NCBI GenBank assembly: GCA_001298545.1
Contig: LJCX01000025.1
Span: 248,001 to 312,000, forward strand
Reading direction: 5' to 3'
Length of the DNA stretch: 64,000 nt
DNA from: Actinobacteria bacterium OV320
GTDB taxonomy: Bacteria > Actinomycetota > Actinomycetes > Streptomycetales > Streptomycetaceae
Shown here: positions 32,078 to 41,310 of the stretch, piece by piece
Numbering within the stretch: position 1 is the first letter of the stretch
Layout of the letters: the number at the start of each line of letters is the position of its first letter
Notes under the pieces: generated by a model
What the model was told of the DNA's origin: nothing
What the model saw: only the letters and a program-made list of their open reading frames with translations
The model's database searches: none
Program-made: the position numbers and the translations under genes

Positions 32078-33553
32078 ATGATCCGACGCAGGACACTGCT
32101 GGCGGCCACGGGCGGCGCGCTCTTCGGGAGCGCCCTCGCGACGGGCACCGCCCACGCCGACGCGACGATTTCCGTCAACCCGTCGACGACGTACGGAACC
32201 TGGGAGGGCTGGGGCACCTCCCTGGCCTGGTGGGCGAACGTCTTCGGCGCCCGGGACGACTTCGCCGACATCTTCTTCACCACCAAGTCGGTGTCCTACA
32301 ACGGCAAGACCCTCCCCGGTCTCGGCCTCAACATCGCCCGCTACAACCTGGGCGCGTGCAGCTGGAACACGGTCAGCGGCGCCGCCATGGTGGCCTCCGC
32401 CAACATCCCCGGGTTCAAGCAGATCGAGGGCTACTGGCAGGACTGGAACAACGAGGACCCCACGTCCTCGGCCTGGGACTGGACGGCGGACGCGGCCCAG
32501 CGCGCGATGCTCCAGAAGGCGGTGTCGCGCGGCGCGACGACCGAGCTGTTCGCCAACTCCCCCATGTGGTGGATGTGCTCGAACCACAACCCCTCCGGCG
32601 CCTCGGGCGGCGGCAACAACCTCCAGACCTGGAACTACCGCCAGCATGCCTCCCACCTGGCGGCGGTCGCGCTGTACGCGAAGTCGAACTGGGGCGTGAA
32701 CTTCGCGACGGTCGACCCCTTCAACGAGCCGTCGTCGTCCTGGTGGACGGCGACCGGCACGCAGGAGGGCTGCCACATGGACGCGACCGTCCAGTCGGCC
32801 GTACTCCCGTACATGCGCAGCGAGTTGGACAAGCGCGGCCTGACCTTGACGAAGATCTCGGCTTCGGACGAGACGAGCTACGACCTCGCCCGCACCACGT
32901 GGAACTCCTTCTCGTCGACGACGAAGGGGTACGTGAACCGGGTCAACGTGCACGGCTACCAGGGCTCGGGCGGCCGCCGCGACCTGCTCTACACCGACGT
33001 GGTGACCACGGCCGGCAAGGCGTTGTGGAACTCGGAAACGGGCGACAACGACGGCACCGGCCTGTCGATGGCGAGCAACCTGCTCTACGACTTCCGCTGG
33101 CTGCACCCGACGGCCTGGGTCTACTGGCAGGTCATGGACCCGTCGGCGAACTGGGCGATGATCGCGTACGACGCGAGCACCCTGGCGGCGGGCGCGGTCA
33201 CCACGAAGTACTACGTGATGGCCCAGTTCAGCCGGCACATCCGCCCCGGCATGACGATCCTCGACACGGGCGTCAGCTACGCGGCGGCGGCGATCGACAA
33301 GACGGCGAAGCGGCTGGTGATCGTGGCCGCGAACACCTCCACCTCGGCCCAGACCCTGACCTTCGACCTCTCCCGCTTCACGACGGTGACGGGCGGCTCG
33401 TCGGGCCTGGTCCCCCGCTGGAACACCGTGACGAGCGGCTCGGGCGACCTCTACACGGCCCGCTCGGACACCTACCTGAGCGGCAAGACGATCAGCGTGC
33501 CGTTCGCGGCGGGCGCGGTGCAGACGCTTCAGGTGGACGGGGTGACGATCTAG
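32078..33553 (+). CDS. Secreted glycoside hydrolase family 30 enzyme (endo-beta-1,6-galactanase-like)
   Basis: A 491-residue exported glycosidase. It has a twin-arginine signal (MIRRRTLLAATGG) with cleavage after AHA. The GH30 barrel carries the acid/base Glu217 in DPFNEPSSSWW and nucleophile Glu320 in WNSETGD, and the C-terminal part (about 400-491) is the usual GH30 side beta-domain. The GWGTSLAWWA opening and the NxW pattern resemble the Streptomyces/fungal endo-beta-1,6-galactanase branch rather than xylanase C. There is no binding module. GGAG lies upstream of the ATG. Likely target: arabinogalactan side chains of plant cell walls (inference from family). Confidence 0.87.
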   Translation: MIRRRTLLAATGGALFGSALATGTAHADATISVNPSTTYGTWEGWGTSLAWWANVFGARDDFADIFFTTKSVSYNGKTLPGLGLNIARYNLGACSWNTVSGAAMVASANIPGFKQIEGYWQDWNNEDPTSSAWDWTADAAQRAMLQKAVSRGATTELFANSPMWWMCSNHNPSGASGGGNNLQTWNYRQHASHLAAVALYAKSNWGVNFATVDPFNEPSSSWWTATGTQEGCHMDATVQSAVLPYMRSELDKRGLTLTKISASDETSYDLARTTWNSFSSTTKGYVNRVNVHGYQGSGGRRDLLYTDVVTTAGKALWNSETGDNDGTGLSMASNLLYDFRWLHPTAWVYWQVMDPSANWAMIAYDASTLAAGAVTTKYYVMAQFSRHIRPGMTILDTGVSYAAAAIDKTAKRLVIVAANTSTSAQTLTFDLSRFTTVTGGSSGLVPRWNTVTSGSGDLYTARSDTYLSGKTISVPFAAGAVQTLQVDGVTI

Positions 33554-33618
33554 ATACGACCGGACACGGCGGGGCGGGGCCGGGCGCCGCCGGGCAGGGC
33601 CGGGCACCGCCGGGTACT

Positions 33619-33739
33619 GCCTGGTGCTGCCCGTCACGGCTTGATGCTGCCGGTGACGGCCAGTAATGCAGTGGGCCGGCCTGGTGCTGCCGTGGCACGG
33701 CCTGGTACAGCCGGGGACGGCCTGATGCTGCCGGGCACG
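33619..33739. repeat. Imperfect tandem repeat of about 20 nt, six units
   Basis: Units of the form GCCTGGTGCTGCCGGGCACG begin at 33619, 33639, 33659, 33679, 33700 and 33720, with increasing divergence in the third. They fill most of the 298-bp gap after the GH30 gene. The rest of that gap, including a CGGGCGCCGCCGGGC-rich start, shows no gene. Confidence 0.75.
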
Positions 33740-33851
33740 GCCCGATCGTCAACGAACGCCCTGCGGTTCCTGCCCAACTCGGGGAGCTGATCTGCGCCTC
33801 TGGCCAGCAGATATCTCTCTTTCGTCACCGGGCGGCGCTACGGTGTCAACC

Positions 33852-34877
33852 ATGCGCCCCGACACGCCTGCCGAGAACGTCGACCACACCGCCGAAGCGG
33901 CACGCCTGGAGCGGACCGCCGGCCTGTATCCCGAGGACGCGGAAGCCCTGCTGCTGCAGGCCGCGGCCCACCTGGAACTGGCCGGCGACCGCCCCGCCGC
34001 GACGACCTTGTACGACCGTCTCCTGTCCTCCTCGGAGGGCCCGGAGAACCTGGAAGCCCCCCACCTGGTCCGCGCCCTGAAGGCCGCCAACCTGTGGGAG
34101 TACGGCCACGAGGCCGAGGCCCGGGCCATCATCGACGGCATCCGGGCCGCGGCCCCCCGCGACCCGGCTCCCTGGGTGATCGTCGCGGAGTCGCTGGAAG
34201 CCCACGACGAGCTGGAGGCGGCGCAGAAGACGTTCACGGAGGGGGCGACCCTGCTCCTGGCGGACGTGCCGGAACCCCCGCACGCCGCCCACCCGCTGCT
34301 CTTCGGCCGCCACCGGGTACGCCGGATGCTGGGCGCGGCGCACGACGAGTGGGACCTGCTGGCGGACACCCTCCACTCGCTGCCCGTCTCCCTGGACGAA
34401 CTCCACGACCCCAAGCGCGTCTGGTCCCTGGGCTCGGACAACCCGGCGGAACTGGAAGCGGAGATCTCCCGCCTGCGCGCGGAGCTGGGCGCGTACCGGG
34501 AGGAACTGTCCCGCCCGTTCCCGGTCGCCGTCCTCCACTGGCCGGCGGACGAACTGGCGGAGCTGACCGCCGCGTACCCGTCCCTGTCGGAGGAGTACCC
34601 CTCCCACGGCGAGCACCTGGCCGGCATAGAGGCGTCCCTGACCGAACTGGCCGCCTCGGGCACGGCCAACCTCGGCATCGTCACGGGCACGGTCCCGTCC
34701 TACGAGGCCTTCGCAGCCTCGGAAGGCACGTCCCCGTCCGACACGGACCTGCTCCCGCAGTACGCGACGACACTGGCGGCCCGGGGGCGGGCTGCGGGGT
34801 GGCCGCCGGAGCGGGGGGCTGGGTGTTGGTGCGGGTCGGGGAACTCGTACTCGGCGTGCCATGGGGCAGGGGTGTAA
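33852..34877 (+). CDS. SEC-C metal-binding domain protein with TPR-like helices
   Basis: A 341-residue cytoplasmic protein. The N-terminal 120 residues form helical repeats (AARLERTAGLYPEDAEALLLQAAAHLELAGD in parts), followed by a central helical region. The C-terminus is a SEC-C zinc motif, CWCGSGNSYSACHG, with the characteristic Cys-Cys-Cys-His set. This is a common Streptomyces protein of unknown role; SEC-C modules mediate protein or nucleic-acid contacts. The ATG at 33852 is used; a GTG nine bases upstream is possible. Confidence 0.82.
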   Translation: MRPDTPAENVDHTAEAARLERTAGLYPEDAEALLLQAAAHLELAGDRPAATTLYDRLLSSSEGPENLEAPHLVRALKAANLWEYGHEAEARAIIDGIRAAAPRDPAPWVIVAESLEAHDELEAAQKTFTEGATLLLADVPEPPHAAHPLLFGRHRVRRMLGAAHDEWDLLADTLHSLPVSLDELHDPKRVWSLGSDNPAELEAEISRLRAELGAYREELSRPFPVAVLHWPADELAELTAAYPSLSEEYPSHGEHLAGIEASLTELAASGTANLGIVTGTVPSYEAFAASEGTSPSDTDLLPQYATTLAARGRAAGWPPERGAGCWCGSGNSYSACHGAGV

Positions 34878-34979
34878 AGGAGGGCACCTTGCCTCACAGC
34901 CCGGGACAGCCACGATGAACTAACCCGCTGCGGCCGCCGAGTCCTACACCCCGTTGGCGGCCGCCCGGCGGGAATAGCT

Positions 34980-35984
34980 CTAGGGACCCTGATCGAGATT
35001 TCTGCGGCCCTCCCACCACTCTCTGTGATAGCGGATGTAGTCCGGATGCACCCGATGCCAGCCCTTGGTCTTGAGCTTCGGCAGCATCGGCGCACCGAAC
35101 ATTGCCGCACGCACAACGATTGACCAATCCTCGTCGACAACCACCGCGCCGACATCGAGTCGCACGTGACAGTTTGGGCAGACGCAAAGAATGTTCGGTT
35201 CAACGTCAGGCCCGTTGTGGGGATCTCCCAGGGGCCTGACATGCGCACCCTGGCTGTGAGGCTCACCATCCGGGCCGATCAAGCGAAGCCCACAGAGCTG
35301 ACACTCTCCGCGGTAGAGGTTCTTCACTCGCCGCGATGTTGCGACACTGCGCATGTAGCGCTTAACCGATACGGTCCGCACCTCCGGAAAGATCTCCTCA
35401 GCCTCTCCTTGATGGAGCTCCTCCACCTCGTCGAGCATCTCGACAACGCGCCGTTCTACTGGCGTGAGCGCTTGCTGCAAGTCAGGCAGTCGCTCCAGGT
35501 CAAACTGGCAGATCTTGATCTCGGAACCATCGAGGGCAGGCCACTTAGAGACGCCTGTACGGATAGCGGTAATCTCAAATATACCGTCGTATCGATACCC
35601 TTTAGGTGGCGAGTAACGCTCATCACCCTCATAGCCACGTATAACCCGAATCGGGTATTTCCGCTCATAACTACGCTTAAGGGCGGCATTATCAACGTAA
35701 GACCACGACTGACTGCGAAGGAGCTTGCCGGTATCGGGGTCACGATCCCGACCCTCCGACGCTCCCGTGTACTTCATGGTCGCCCAACGGTCGTCATCAT
35801 CCACATAGCCACCATTGAGGACGATCGCATCGGCAACTGGCAGGCCATCCTGGTCATCCTTGAGCCAGGAGATGCCCCTTTGGTTGGTTTGGTGAAGCTT
35901 GGCGCTCATCACCTCGCGTCGGCTTCCGAAGTGGTCACCCACAACGACACCCTCAACGTTCCCGATCACCCGTTTGATTTCCAC
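34980..35984 (-). CDS. YDG/SRA-domain HNH endonuclease (modification-dependent, type IV-like restriction)
   Basis: A 334-residue protein with an N-terminal SRA (SET and RING associated) domain and a C-terminal HNH nuclease. The SRA part (about 5-165) shows FGSRREVMSAKLH, the flipped-base pocket region VLNGGYVDDDD, and the hallmark RYDGIFEI (YDG at 132-134). The HNH part has zinc cysteines Cys228, Cys231, Cys269 and Cys272, the catalytic His248 (AHVRPL) and Asn264. SRA-HNH enzymes read 5-methylcytosine or related modified bases and cut nearby. The start is a GTG at 35984. Codon use and GC are unlike the neighbours: bases 35641-35700 are only 45% GC. It is divergent from a SauUSI-like gene. Confidence 0.88.
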   Translation of the reverse strand: MEIKRVIGNVEGVVVGDHFGSRREVMSAKLHQTNQRGISWLKDDQDGLPVADAIVLNGGYVDDDDRWATMKYTGASEGRDRDPDTGKLLRSQSWSYVDNAALKRSYERKYPIRVIRGYEGDERYSPPKGYRYDGIFEITAIRTGVSKWPALDGSEIKICQFDLERLPDLQQALTPVERRVVEMLDEVEELHQGEAEEIFPEVRTVSVKRYMRSVATSRRVKNLYRGECQLCGLRLIGPDGEPHSQGAHVRPLGDPHNGPDVEPNILCVCPNCHVRLDVGAVVVDEDWSIVVRAAMFGAPMLPKLKTKGWHRVHPDYIRYHREWWEGRRNLDQGP

Positions 35985-36143
35985 GAGCCCATACTGGACC
36001 GACCTCGATCGATCCAGTCAACTAAATAATCAGATCAGTGAAGTTGAGCCACGGGATCATGCCGCAACCGCCCCCATATCTGTCTGTGTCAGTGCCCTCT
36101 GTTACACATAGGGCAGCTGTCCAAGTGAGCGGGGGAAGCCGAC

Positions 36144-39100
36144 GTGACCAAGCCAGAAGAACCCTCGGGGCCCTCCGCAGGCCTGTACGAGGAGCTCATC
36201 ACACTGCGCTTCGAACAGCAGTTGAACGAGCTCAGCGGCCTCGGTTGGCATCCCGTGAGTGAGGCAGTAGGGCCAGGATCGGTGCCTCATGTTTTGTCAA
36301 GGCATGTGGCAGGAACGGTCCGAAGGGTCCTCCAGAACCTTCCGGCCGAGGAGCGCGTCTACGCCGCGAACCACATCTTGGAGTCCATCAGCACGCTGGA
36401 AGGCGCACAGGAGTGGGTGGACCTCGTAGCCGACGGCCCGCGGCAACTCCTCGCACTCACCCGGCAGGAGGCCCCGGGGGTATTTGCGGTGAGGCCAGGC
36501 ATCCCCCTCTCCGACACCGCGCTCATCACCAACTCCCCTGAGGATCCAAGCCTCGGCTTCGAATTGCGTGCCGAACTCGCCACCGCTGACCATGTCGACC
36601 TACTCTGCGCCTTCGTCAAGTGGCATGGCTTGCGCATCCTCGAGCAGTCACTGAGGGCCGCACGCGAACGAGACGTGCCGATACGGGTCATCACGACCAC
36701 CTACATCGGCGCAACCGAGCGACGTGCTCTGGATCGCTTGGTAGAGGACTTCAACGCCGAGGTTAAGGTCAACTACGAAACTCGATCGACGCGACTACAT
36801 GCCAAGGCTTGGCTGTTCCGCCGGCAAAGCGGCTACGACACGGCCTATGTCGGCAGTTCCAACCTGTCGAAGGCCGCACTGCTCGATGGCCTGGAGTGGA
36901 ATGTACGGCTGTCGTCTATCGCCACACCTGACGTGCTGCGCAAGTTCGAGGCCACCTTTGAGGCCTACTGGAGTGATCCGTCTTTCGAGCCATACGACCC
37001 TCAAGCTGACGGACGCCGTCTCCAAGAGGCGTTGGCGATCGCAGGTGGAACATCTTCGACCCTCGTCGCCGACCGCGGGATCACGCTGTCCGGACTTGAA
37101 GTACGACCGTATCCACACCAGCGCGACATGTTGGAGCGACTAGAGGTCGAGCGCGAGGTGCACGGTAGGCACCGAAATCTGCTCGTAGCGGCTACTGGTA
37201 CAGGCAAGACGGTCATGGCCGCGCTTGACTACAAGCGGCTTCGCAAGAAGCACGGCGGTCGCGACCTGCGTCTACTGTTTGTCGCTCACCGCAAAGAAAT
37301 CCTTCAGCAGTCTCTTCGCACATACCAGGACGTCCTGGTAGACCCCAACTTTGGCGAGTCCTTCCATAGCGGTGAGCTCCCGGAGCGTTGGAATCATGTG
37401 TTCGCCAGCGTGCAGTCATTGAACGCGCGGGATCTCGATCGCCTCTCCCCTGATCACTTCGATGTCATCGTGATCGACGAGTTCCATCACGGGACCTCGC
37501 CGACATATCGCAAAATCCTCGATCACTTCGAGCCACTGGAGCTACTGGGTCTCACCGCAACACCGGAGCGCATGGATGGCAAGAACATCCAGGACGAGTT
37601 CTTCGAGGGTCGTATTGCTGCTGAGATGCGACTGTGGGAAGCACTCGAGAATGATCTCCTCAGTCCCTTCCACTACTTCGGTATCAGCGACAACACCGAC
37701 CTGAGCACAGTGGAGTGGAAGCGCGGGACGTACGACCCCAGCGCGTTGAGCAACAAGCTGTCGAGTGATGTGAGGCGCGCAGGACTTGTCGTAAAGGCTG
37801 TGAAGGAGAAGGTCGCTGAGCCGAGCGATATGCGGGCGTTGGGGTTCTGCGTATCGGTGCTCCACGCCAACTTCATGGCGGAATCCTTCCGCACAGCCGG
37901 CCTCAACGCCATCGCGCTGTCCGGCGAGACCCCCGCTGGCGAGCGCAAGCAGGCGCTTGCCGACCTGAGGTCGGGGACCCTACAAGTGATCTTCTCGGTC
38001 GACCTCTTCAACGAAGGGCTCGACATCCCTGACGTAGACACGCTGCTCCTGTTGCGCCCCACCTCCAGCGCCACCGTGTTCCTGCAACAGCTTGGCCGTG
38101 GACTCCGTCGCACCGAGGACAAGGCCGTGCTCACGGTGCTCGACTTCATCGGGCAACACCGCAAGGAATTCCGCTTCGAGAATCAGTTTCGAGCTCTCAC
38201 AAATCTGACCCGCAAACGTCTACTGGATCACATCGAGCACGACTTTCCTCAGCTACCATCCGGCTGCCAGATCATCCTGGAGGAGAAGGCGAAGAAAACC
38301 ATCATCGCCAACATCAAGGAGCAGATCGGCGTCAATGTCACGACCCTGGCCCGCGAAGTCTCTGACTATGCAGAGTCAGCACTGAGCCGCTATCTGGAAG
38401 AGAGTGGTCGTGAGCTCAAGGAACTCTATCGAGGCAGCGGGAACTCGTGGACCGGGCTGCTCCGCCGCTCGGGCCTGCTCAAGGGCGAAGCACCCGAAGG
38501 CGAAGCAGCCCTCCTCAAGCGTGTCACCTCCTTCCTCCATGTGGATGACCCGCTGAGGGTGACCGCCTACAGCCGCATGCTGGAGGACAATGCGCCCTCC
38601 TACAGCGAGCTCGACGAACAAGGGCAGGCCTACGCCCGCATGCTCTTCTTTCAGCTGTGGCCACTCGGCGGCGTGACACGGAAGGGGTTCGCGCACTACG
38701 ACGCCGGGTTCGCGACCCTGCGCAAACAACCAGCGGTGCGTAGCGAGCTGCGGCAAGTACTGGCGTACAACCTGGCCCACACCGAACACGTTCCGATCCC
38801 TCTCCTGGGAGTTGGCGGCCCATCGGGGGTCCCGCTGACCGTGCACGCTTCCTACACTCGCGAGGAGAGCCTTCCGGCTCTTGGACAGTCCTTTATCGGC
38901 GGCTTCATGCCGGCGGACTTTCGCGAGGGGGTGAAGTGGTGCGAGTCGATCAAGACCGACGCTCTGCTGATCACTCTGGACAAGGACGAGAAAGACTTCT
39001 CACCGCAGACTCGGTACCACGACTACGCTCTGAATGAGACGCTCTTCCACTGGGAGTCCCAGAACCAGACATCAGCGACCTCTCCCACTGGCCTGCGTTA

Positions 39101-39308
39101 TCAGCATCACGCTGTTGATGGCAGCCACGTGCTGCTGTTTGTACGCCGATTCAAGAACACGGACATCGGCAGTTCTCAGCCTTGGATGCTGCTGGGATCC
39201 GCTGAGTACGTGGACCACGCAGGGAGCAAGCCGATGGCCATCACCTGGCGACTGAAGGAGCCAATCCCGGCTGACGTTTGGACGTACTCAGCGATCGCAG
39301 CCGGGTGA
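36144..39308 (+). CDS. SauUSI-like PLD nuclease/superfamily 2 helicase/DUF3427 protein (type IV restriction)
   Basis: A 1054-residue protein. A phospholipase-D-type nuclease motif RLHAKAWLF (His219) with VGSSNLSKAAL occurs once, so it should dimerise. A DEAD/H helicase follows with Walker A AATGTGKT (about 349-356), DEFHH (445-449), GLTATPERMDG, and motif VI QQLGRGLRR (about 648). The C-terminal DUF3427-type region (about 780-1050) is the probable DNA-recognition part. This order (PLD, helicase, DUF3427) is that of SauUSI, which cuts DNA with modified cytosine. The GTG start has GGGGGAAG upstream. It is divergent from the SRA-HNH gene and shares its lower GC, implying joint acquisition. Confidence 0.88.
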   Translation: MTKPEEPSGPSAGLYEELITLRFEQQLNELSGLGWHPVSEAVGPGSVPHVLSRHVAGTVRRVLQNLPAEERVYAANHILESISTLEGAQEWVDLVADGPRQLLALTRQEAPGVFAVRPGIPLSDTALITNSPEDPSLGFELRAELATADHVDLLCAFVKWHGLRILEQSLRAARERDVPIRVITTTYIGATERRALDRLVEDFNAEVKVNYETRSTRLHAKAWLFRRQSGYDTAYVGSSNLSKAALLDGLEWNVRLSSIATPDVLRKFEATFEAYWSDPSFEPYDPQADGRRLQEALAIAGGTSSTLVADRGITLSGLEVRPYPHQRDMLERLEVEREVHGRHRNLLVAATGTGKTVMAALDYKRLRKKHGGRDLRLLFVAHRKEILQQSLRTYQDVLVDPNFGESFHSGELPERWNHVFASVQSLNARDLDRLSPDHFDVIVIDEFHHGTSPTYRKILDHFEPLELLGLTATPERMDGKNIQDEFFEGRIAAEMRLWEALENDLLSPFHYFGISDNTDLSTVEWKRGTYDPSALSNKLSSDVRRAGLVVKAVKEKVAEPSDMRALGFCVSVLHANFMAESFRTAGLNAIALSGETPAGERKQALADLRSGTLQVIFSVDLFNEGLDIPDVDTLLLLRPTSSATVFLQQLGRGLRRTEDKAVLTVLDFIGQHRKEFRFENQFRALTNLTRKRLLDHIEHDFPQLPSGCQIILEEKAKKTIIANIKEQIGVNVTTLAREVSDYAESALSRYLEESGRELKELYRGSGNSWTGLLRRSGLLKGEAPEGEAALLKRVTSFLHVDDPLRVTAYSRMLEDNAPSYSELDEQGQAYARMLFFQLWPLGGVTRKGFAHYDAGFATLRKQPAVRSELRQVLAYNLAHTEHVPIPLLGVGGPSGVPLTVHASYTREESLPALGQSFIGGFMPADFREGVKWCESIKTDALLITLDKDEKDFSPQTRYHDYALNETLFHWESQNQTSATSPTGLRYQHHAVDGSHVLLFVRRFKNTDIGSSQPWMLLGSAEYVDHAGSKPMAITWRLKEPIPADVWTYSAIAAG

Positions 39309-39312
39309 CGCA

Positions 39313-39957
39313 TCACGGCGATTCATTCACGCCGTCAAACTCTGCTTCGAAGCGCATCTGTGCTCGGTCCAGAGACTCATCCACGTCATGGCCATGCGCT
39401 CGGAGACAGTGCAAGAGGTCGGTAATGGCATCAACCACCTTGGATTCCACCACAGCCGCCCGAAGCCGACTCGACCCGTCGGCGCTCGAGCACGGTGCCA
39501 TGTCGTACACGGCAGACACGCTCTCGGCTCTCGCAACTCGAGGGCTCACGCAGAGGCTGTCTGCTGCACTCAGGCCAGTGACAAGCTCACACCACGTCAC
39601 CTTTTGGTCAGCATGTAGCTGAACTCCCCACCGATCGGCGACGGCGTCCACGAGTGCCATGCCGCGCCCAGACAGCGCCTCGACGTTCGCGTCGAGGAGG
39701 GTGGGCAGCGCCCGTGCGTCAGGGTCGTGGACTTCGATGCGCAGGCGAACGCCATTCATCGACACCGCGAGCGTGGCCGGGGTTCCGGGGCCGACGTGGG
39801 TGATGACGTTGGACACGAGCTCGCTCATGCAGAGCTGGGCGTCGTCGACGACTTCCGGTAGGCCCCAGATGCCCAGATGCAGCCGCATGATCCGGCGCAG
39901 GGCGGCCACCTCCGTCGGTTCGGCGGTGAAGGCAAGGTCCCACGGCTTGCGCGTCAT
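39313..39957 (-). CDS. ATP-binding protein, RsbW-like (anti-sigma kinase type)
   Basis: A 214-residue protein with an HATPase_c domain of the anti-sigma serine kinase class (about 15-135). The N box is CMSELVSNVITH and the G1/G2 boxes are VHDPDARALPTL and SGRGMALVDAVADRWGV. A C-terminal extension of about 75 residues ends in a helix (AITDLLHCLRAHGHDVDESL). Such proteins are often encoded beside XRE/DUF397 pairs in Streptomyces, as here. AGGAGG precedes the ATG at 39957; the longer open frame is not supported. Confidence 0.85.
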   Translation of the reverse strand: MTRKPWDLAFTAEPTEVAALRRIMRLHLGIWGLPEVVDDAQLCMSELVSNVITHVGPGTPATLAVSMNGVRLRIEVHDPDARALPTLLDANVEALSGRGMALVDAVADRWGVQLHADQKVTWCELVTGLSAADSLCVSPRVARAESVSAVYDMAPCSSADGSSRLRAAVVESKVVDAITDLLHCLRAHGHDVDESLDRAQMRFEAEFDGVNESP

Positions 39958-40172
39958 GCACGCCTCCTGACCCATGAGAGGCCCTTTCGTCGCAGGTGAC
40001 ACCCCATGGAGGAACACAGCGTCACGGGGGATCACGATGAGTTGCGTCGCCTCAGAGTGCAGCCAGCGAATCCCTTCGTGCAATGTGCACGGCGAGAATC
40101 CCACTTCCGAGTGATTGGCAGGCGAGCTCCTTGGCCCGAGACTGAACGTCCGCTATCCAAAACGGGGTTGAT

Positions 40173-41021
40173 ATGGCCGGATCACCGACGGCACGCCGTC
40201 GCCGTCTCTCGATCGAGCTGAAGAAGCTCCGGGAACGGTCGACACTCACCTGTGCCCAGGTGGGCGCCGGTCTCGACTGGAGCGGTTCCAAGGTCAACCG
40301 CATGGAGACAGGCAGCGGCCGCGTCCAGCCGTCGGACATCGATGCCCTCTGCCGGTTCTACGGCACCAGCGACGAACTGCGCGAGTTCCTCAAGTCACTT
40401 GCCCGGCAGGCCAAGATGCGCGGCTGGTGGCAGGTCCACGGGGCGGGTGTTCCGGAGTGGTTCAACATCTACATCGGCCTGGAGCAGGAGGCGTCGACCT
40501 TCCGGCAGTACCAGTGCGAGTTGTTGCCCGGCCTCATGCAGACCCACGCGTACACCTCCGAGCTGCACAGGACCAGTGCTCAGATGTCCGCCGAGGACAT
40601 CGACCGGGCCGTACGAGTTCGAATGGAACGTCAAGGCATGCTCAGGCGGTCGGACGCTCCCGAAGCCTGGTTCATCGTGAACGAGGGTGCGCTGCGCAAT
40701 GTCATCGGGGACCGTGCACTGATGCGGGAACAGGTCGAACACGTCCTTGAAGTCGCCCAGTTGCCGACCGTCACACTTCAGGTTCTCCCCTTCGACTCCG
40801 GCACCTATCCGGCCACCGGCTCATTCACCATGCTGGGGTTCCCCGCGCCGGAAGACCCCGACATCGTCTACCGCGACGGAATCACCGATGCCGTCTACTT
40901 GGAGGGCGAGCATCATGTTCGTGAGTACACCCGAGCGTTCGACGGTCTGCGAGCCGCGGCCCTGAGTCCTCAGCGGTCGGATCGACTGATCGAAACGGTC
41001 TTGAAGGGATACGCAACGTGA
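40173..41021 (+). CDS. XRE-family regulator with DUF5753 (WhiJ-like)
   Basis: A 282-residue protein with an N-terminal helix-turn-helix (LSIELKKLRERSTLTCAQVG, then WSGSKVNRMETG) and a C-terminal DUF5753 domain. The latter shows FNIYIGLEQEASTFRQYQ, LLPGLMQTHAYT, VRMERQGML and VLPFDSGTYPATGSFTMLGF. It belongs to the WhiJ-like regulators that act with a small DUF397 partner, whose gene follows with a GTGA overlap. The 215-bp divergent region towards the RsbW-like gene probably holds its operator. Likely role: developmental or stress switch. Confidence 0.92.
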   Translation: MAGSPTARRRRLSIELKKLRERSTLTCAQVGAGLDWSGSKVNRMETGSGRVQPSDIDALCRFYGTSDELREFLKSLARQAKMRGWWQVHGAGVPEWFNIYIGLEQEASTFRQYQCELLPGLMQTHAYTSELHRTSAQMSAEDIDRAVRVRMERQGMLRRSDAPEAWFIVNEGALRNVIGDRALMREQVEHVLEVAQLPTVTLQVLPFDSGTYPATGSFTMLGFPAPEDPDIVYRDGITDAVYLEGEHHVREYTRAFDGLRAAALSPQRSDRLIETVLKGYAT

Positions 41022-41230
41022 GCATTGCAGTCACCGGCAGGAAGAGCCGTCCGGCGTGGTTCACGTCGTCGTACAGCAATGGGGCAGGGGGAGAGTGCGT
41101 CGAGTGCGCGCTGACGGATGACGGCGCGCTGGTGCGCGACTCGAAGAGTGCGGGAGGGCCCGAGATTGCCGTACGAAGCGGGGCTTGGTTCTCCTTCCTG
41201 CGTGCCGTGAAGCGCGACGCCGACGGCTGA
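41018..41230 (+). CDS. DUF397 domain small protein
   Basis: A 70-residue DUF397 protein (FTSSYSNGAGGECVECA, then GALVRDSKSAGGPEIAV, FLRAVK). It starts with GTG overlapping the stop of the XRE gene by four bases, so it is translationally coupled to its regulator, the usual arrangement. It is thought to bind or antagonise the cognate XRE/DUF5753 protein. Confidence 0.92.
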   Translation: MSIAVTGRKSRPAWFTSSYSNGAGGECVECALTDDGALVRDSKSAGGPEIAVRSGAWFSFLRAVKRDADG

Positions 41231-41310
41231 CGACAGCTGAGGCGCTGCCGGTTGCCGGGTTACTGCAGCGCCTCGATCGCCCGCAGTATGAGAGCCCGGG
41301 CATCCGCGCC

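Noticed and set aside
36144..39308. Ordinary RecQ- or UvrB-type repair helicase
   Set aside because: The N-terminal PLD nuclease motif (HAK...SSNLS) and C-terminal DUF3427-type region are not found in those families.
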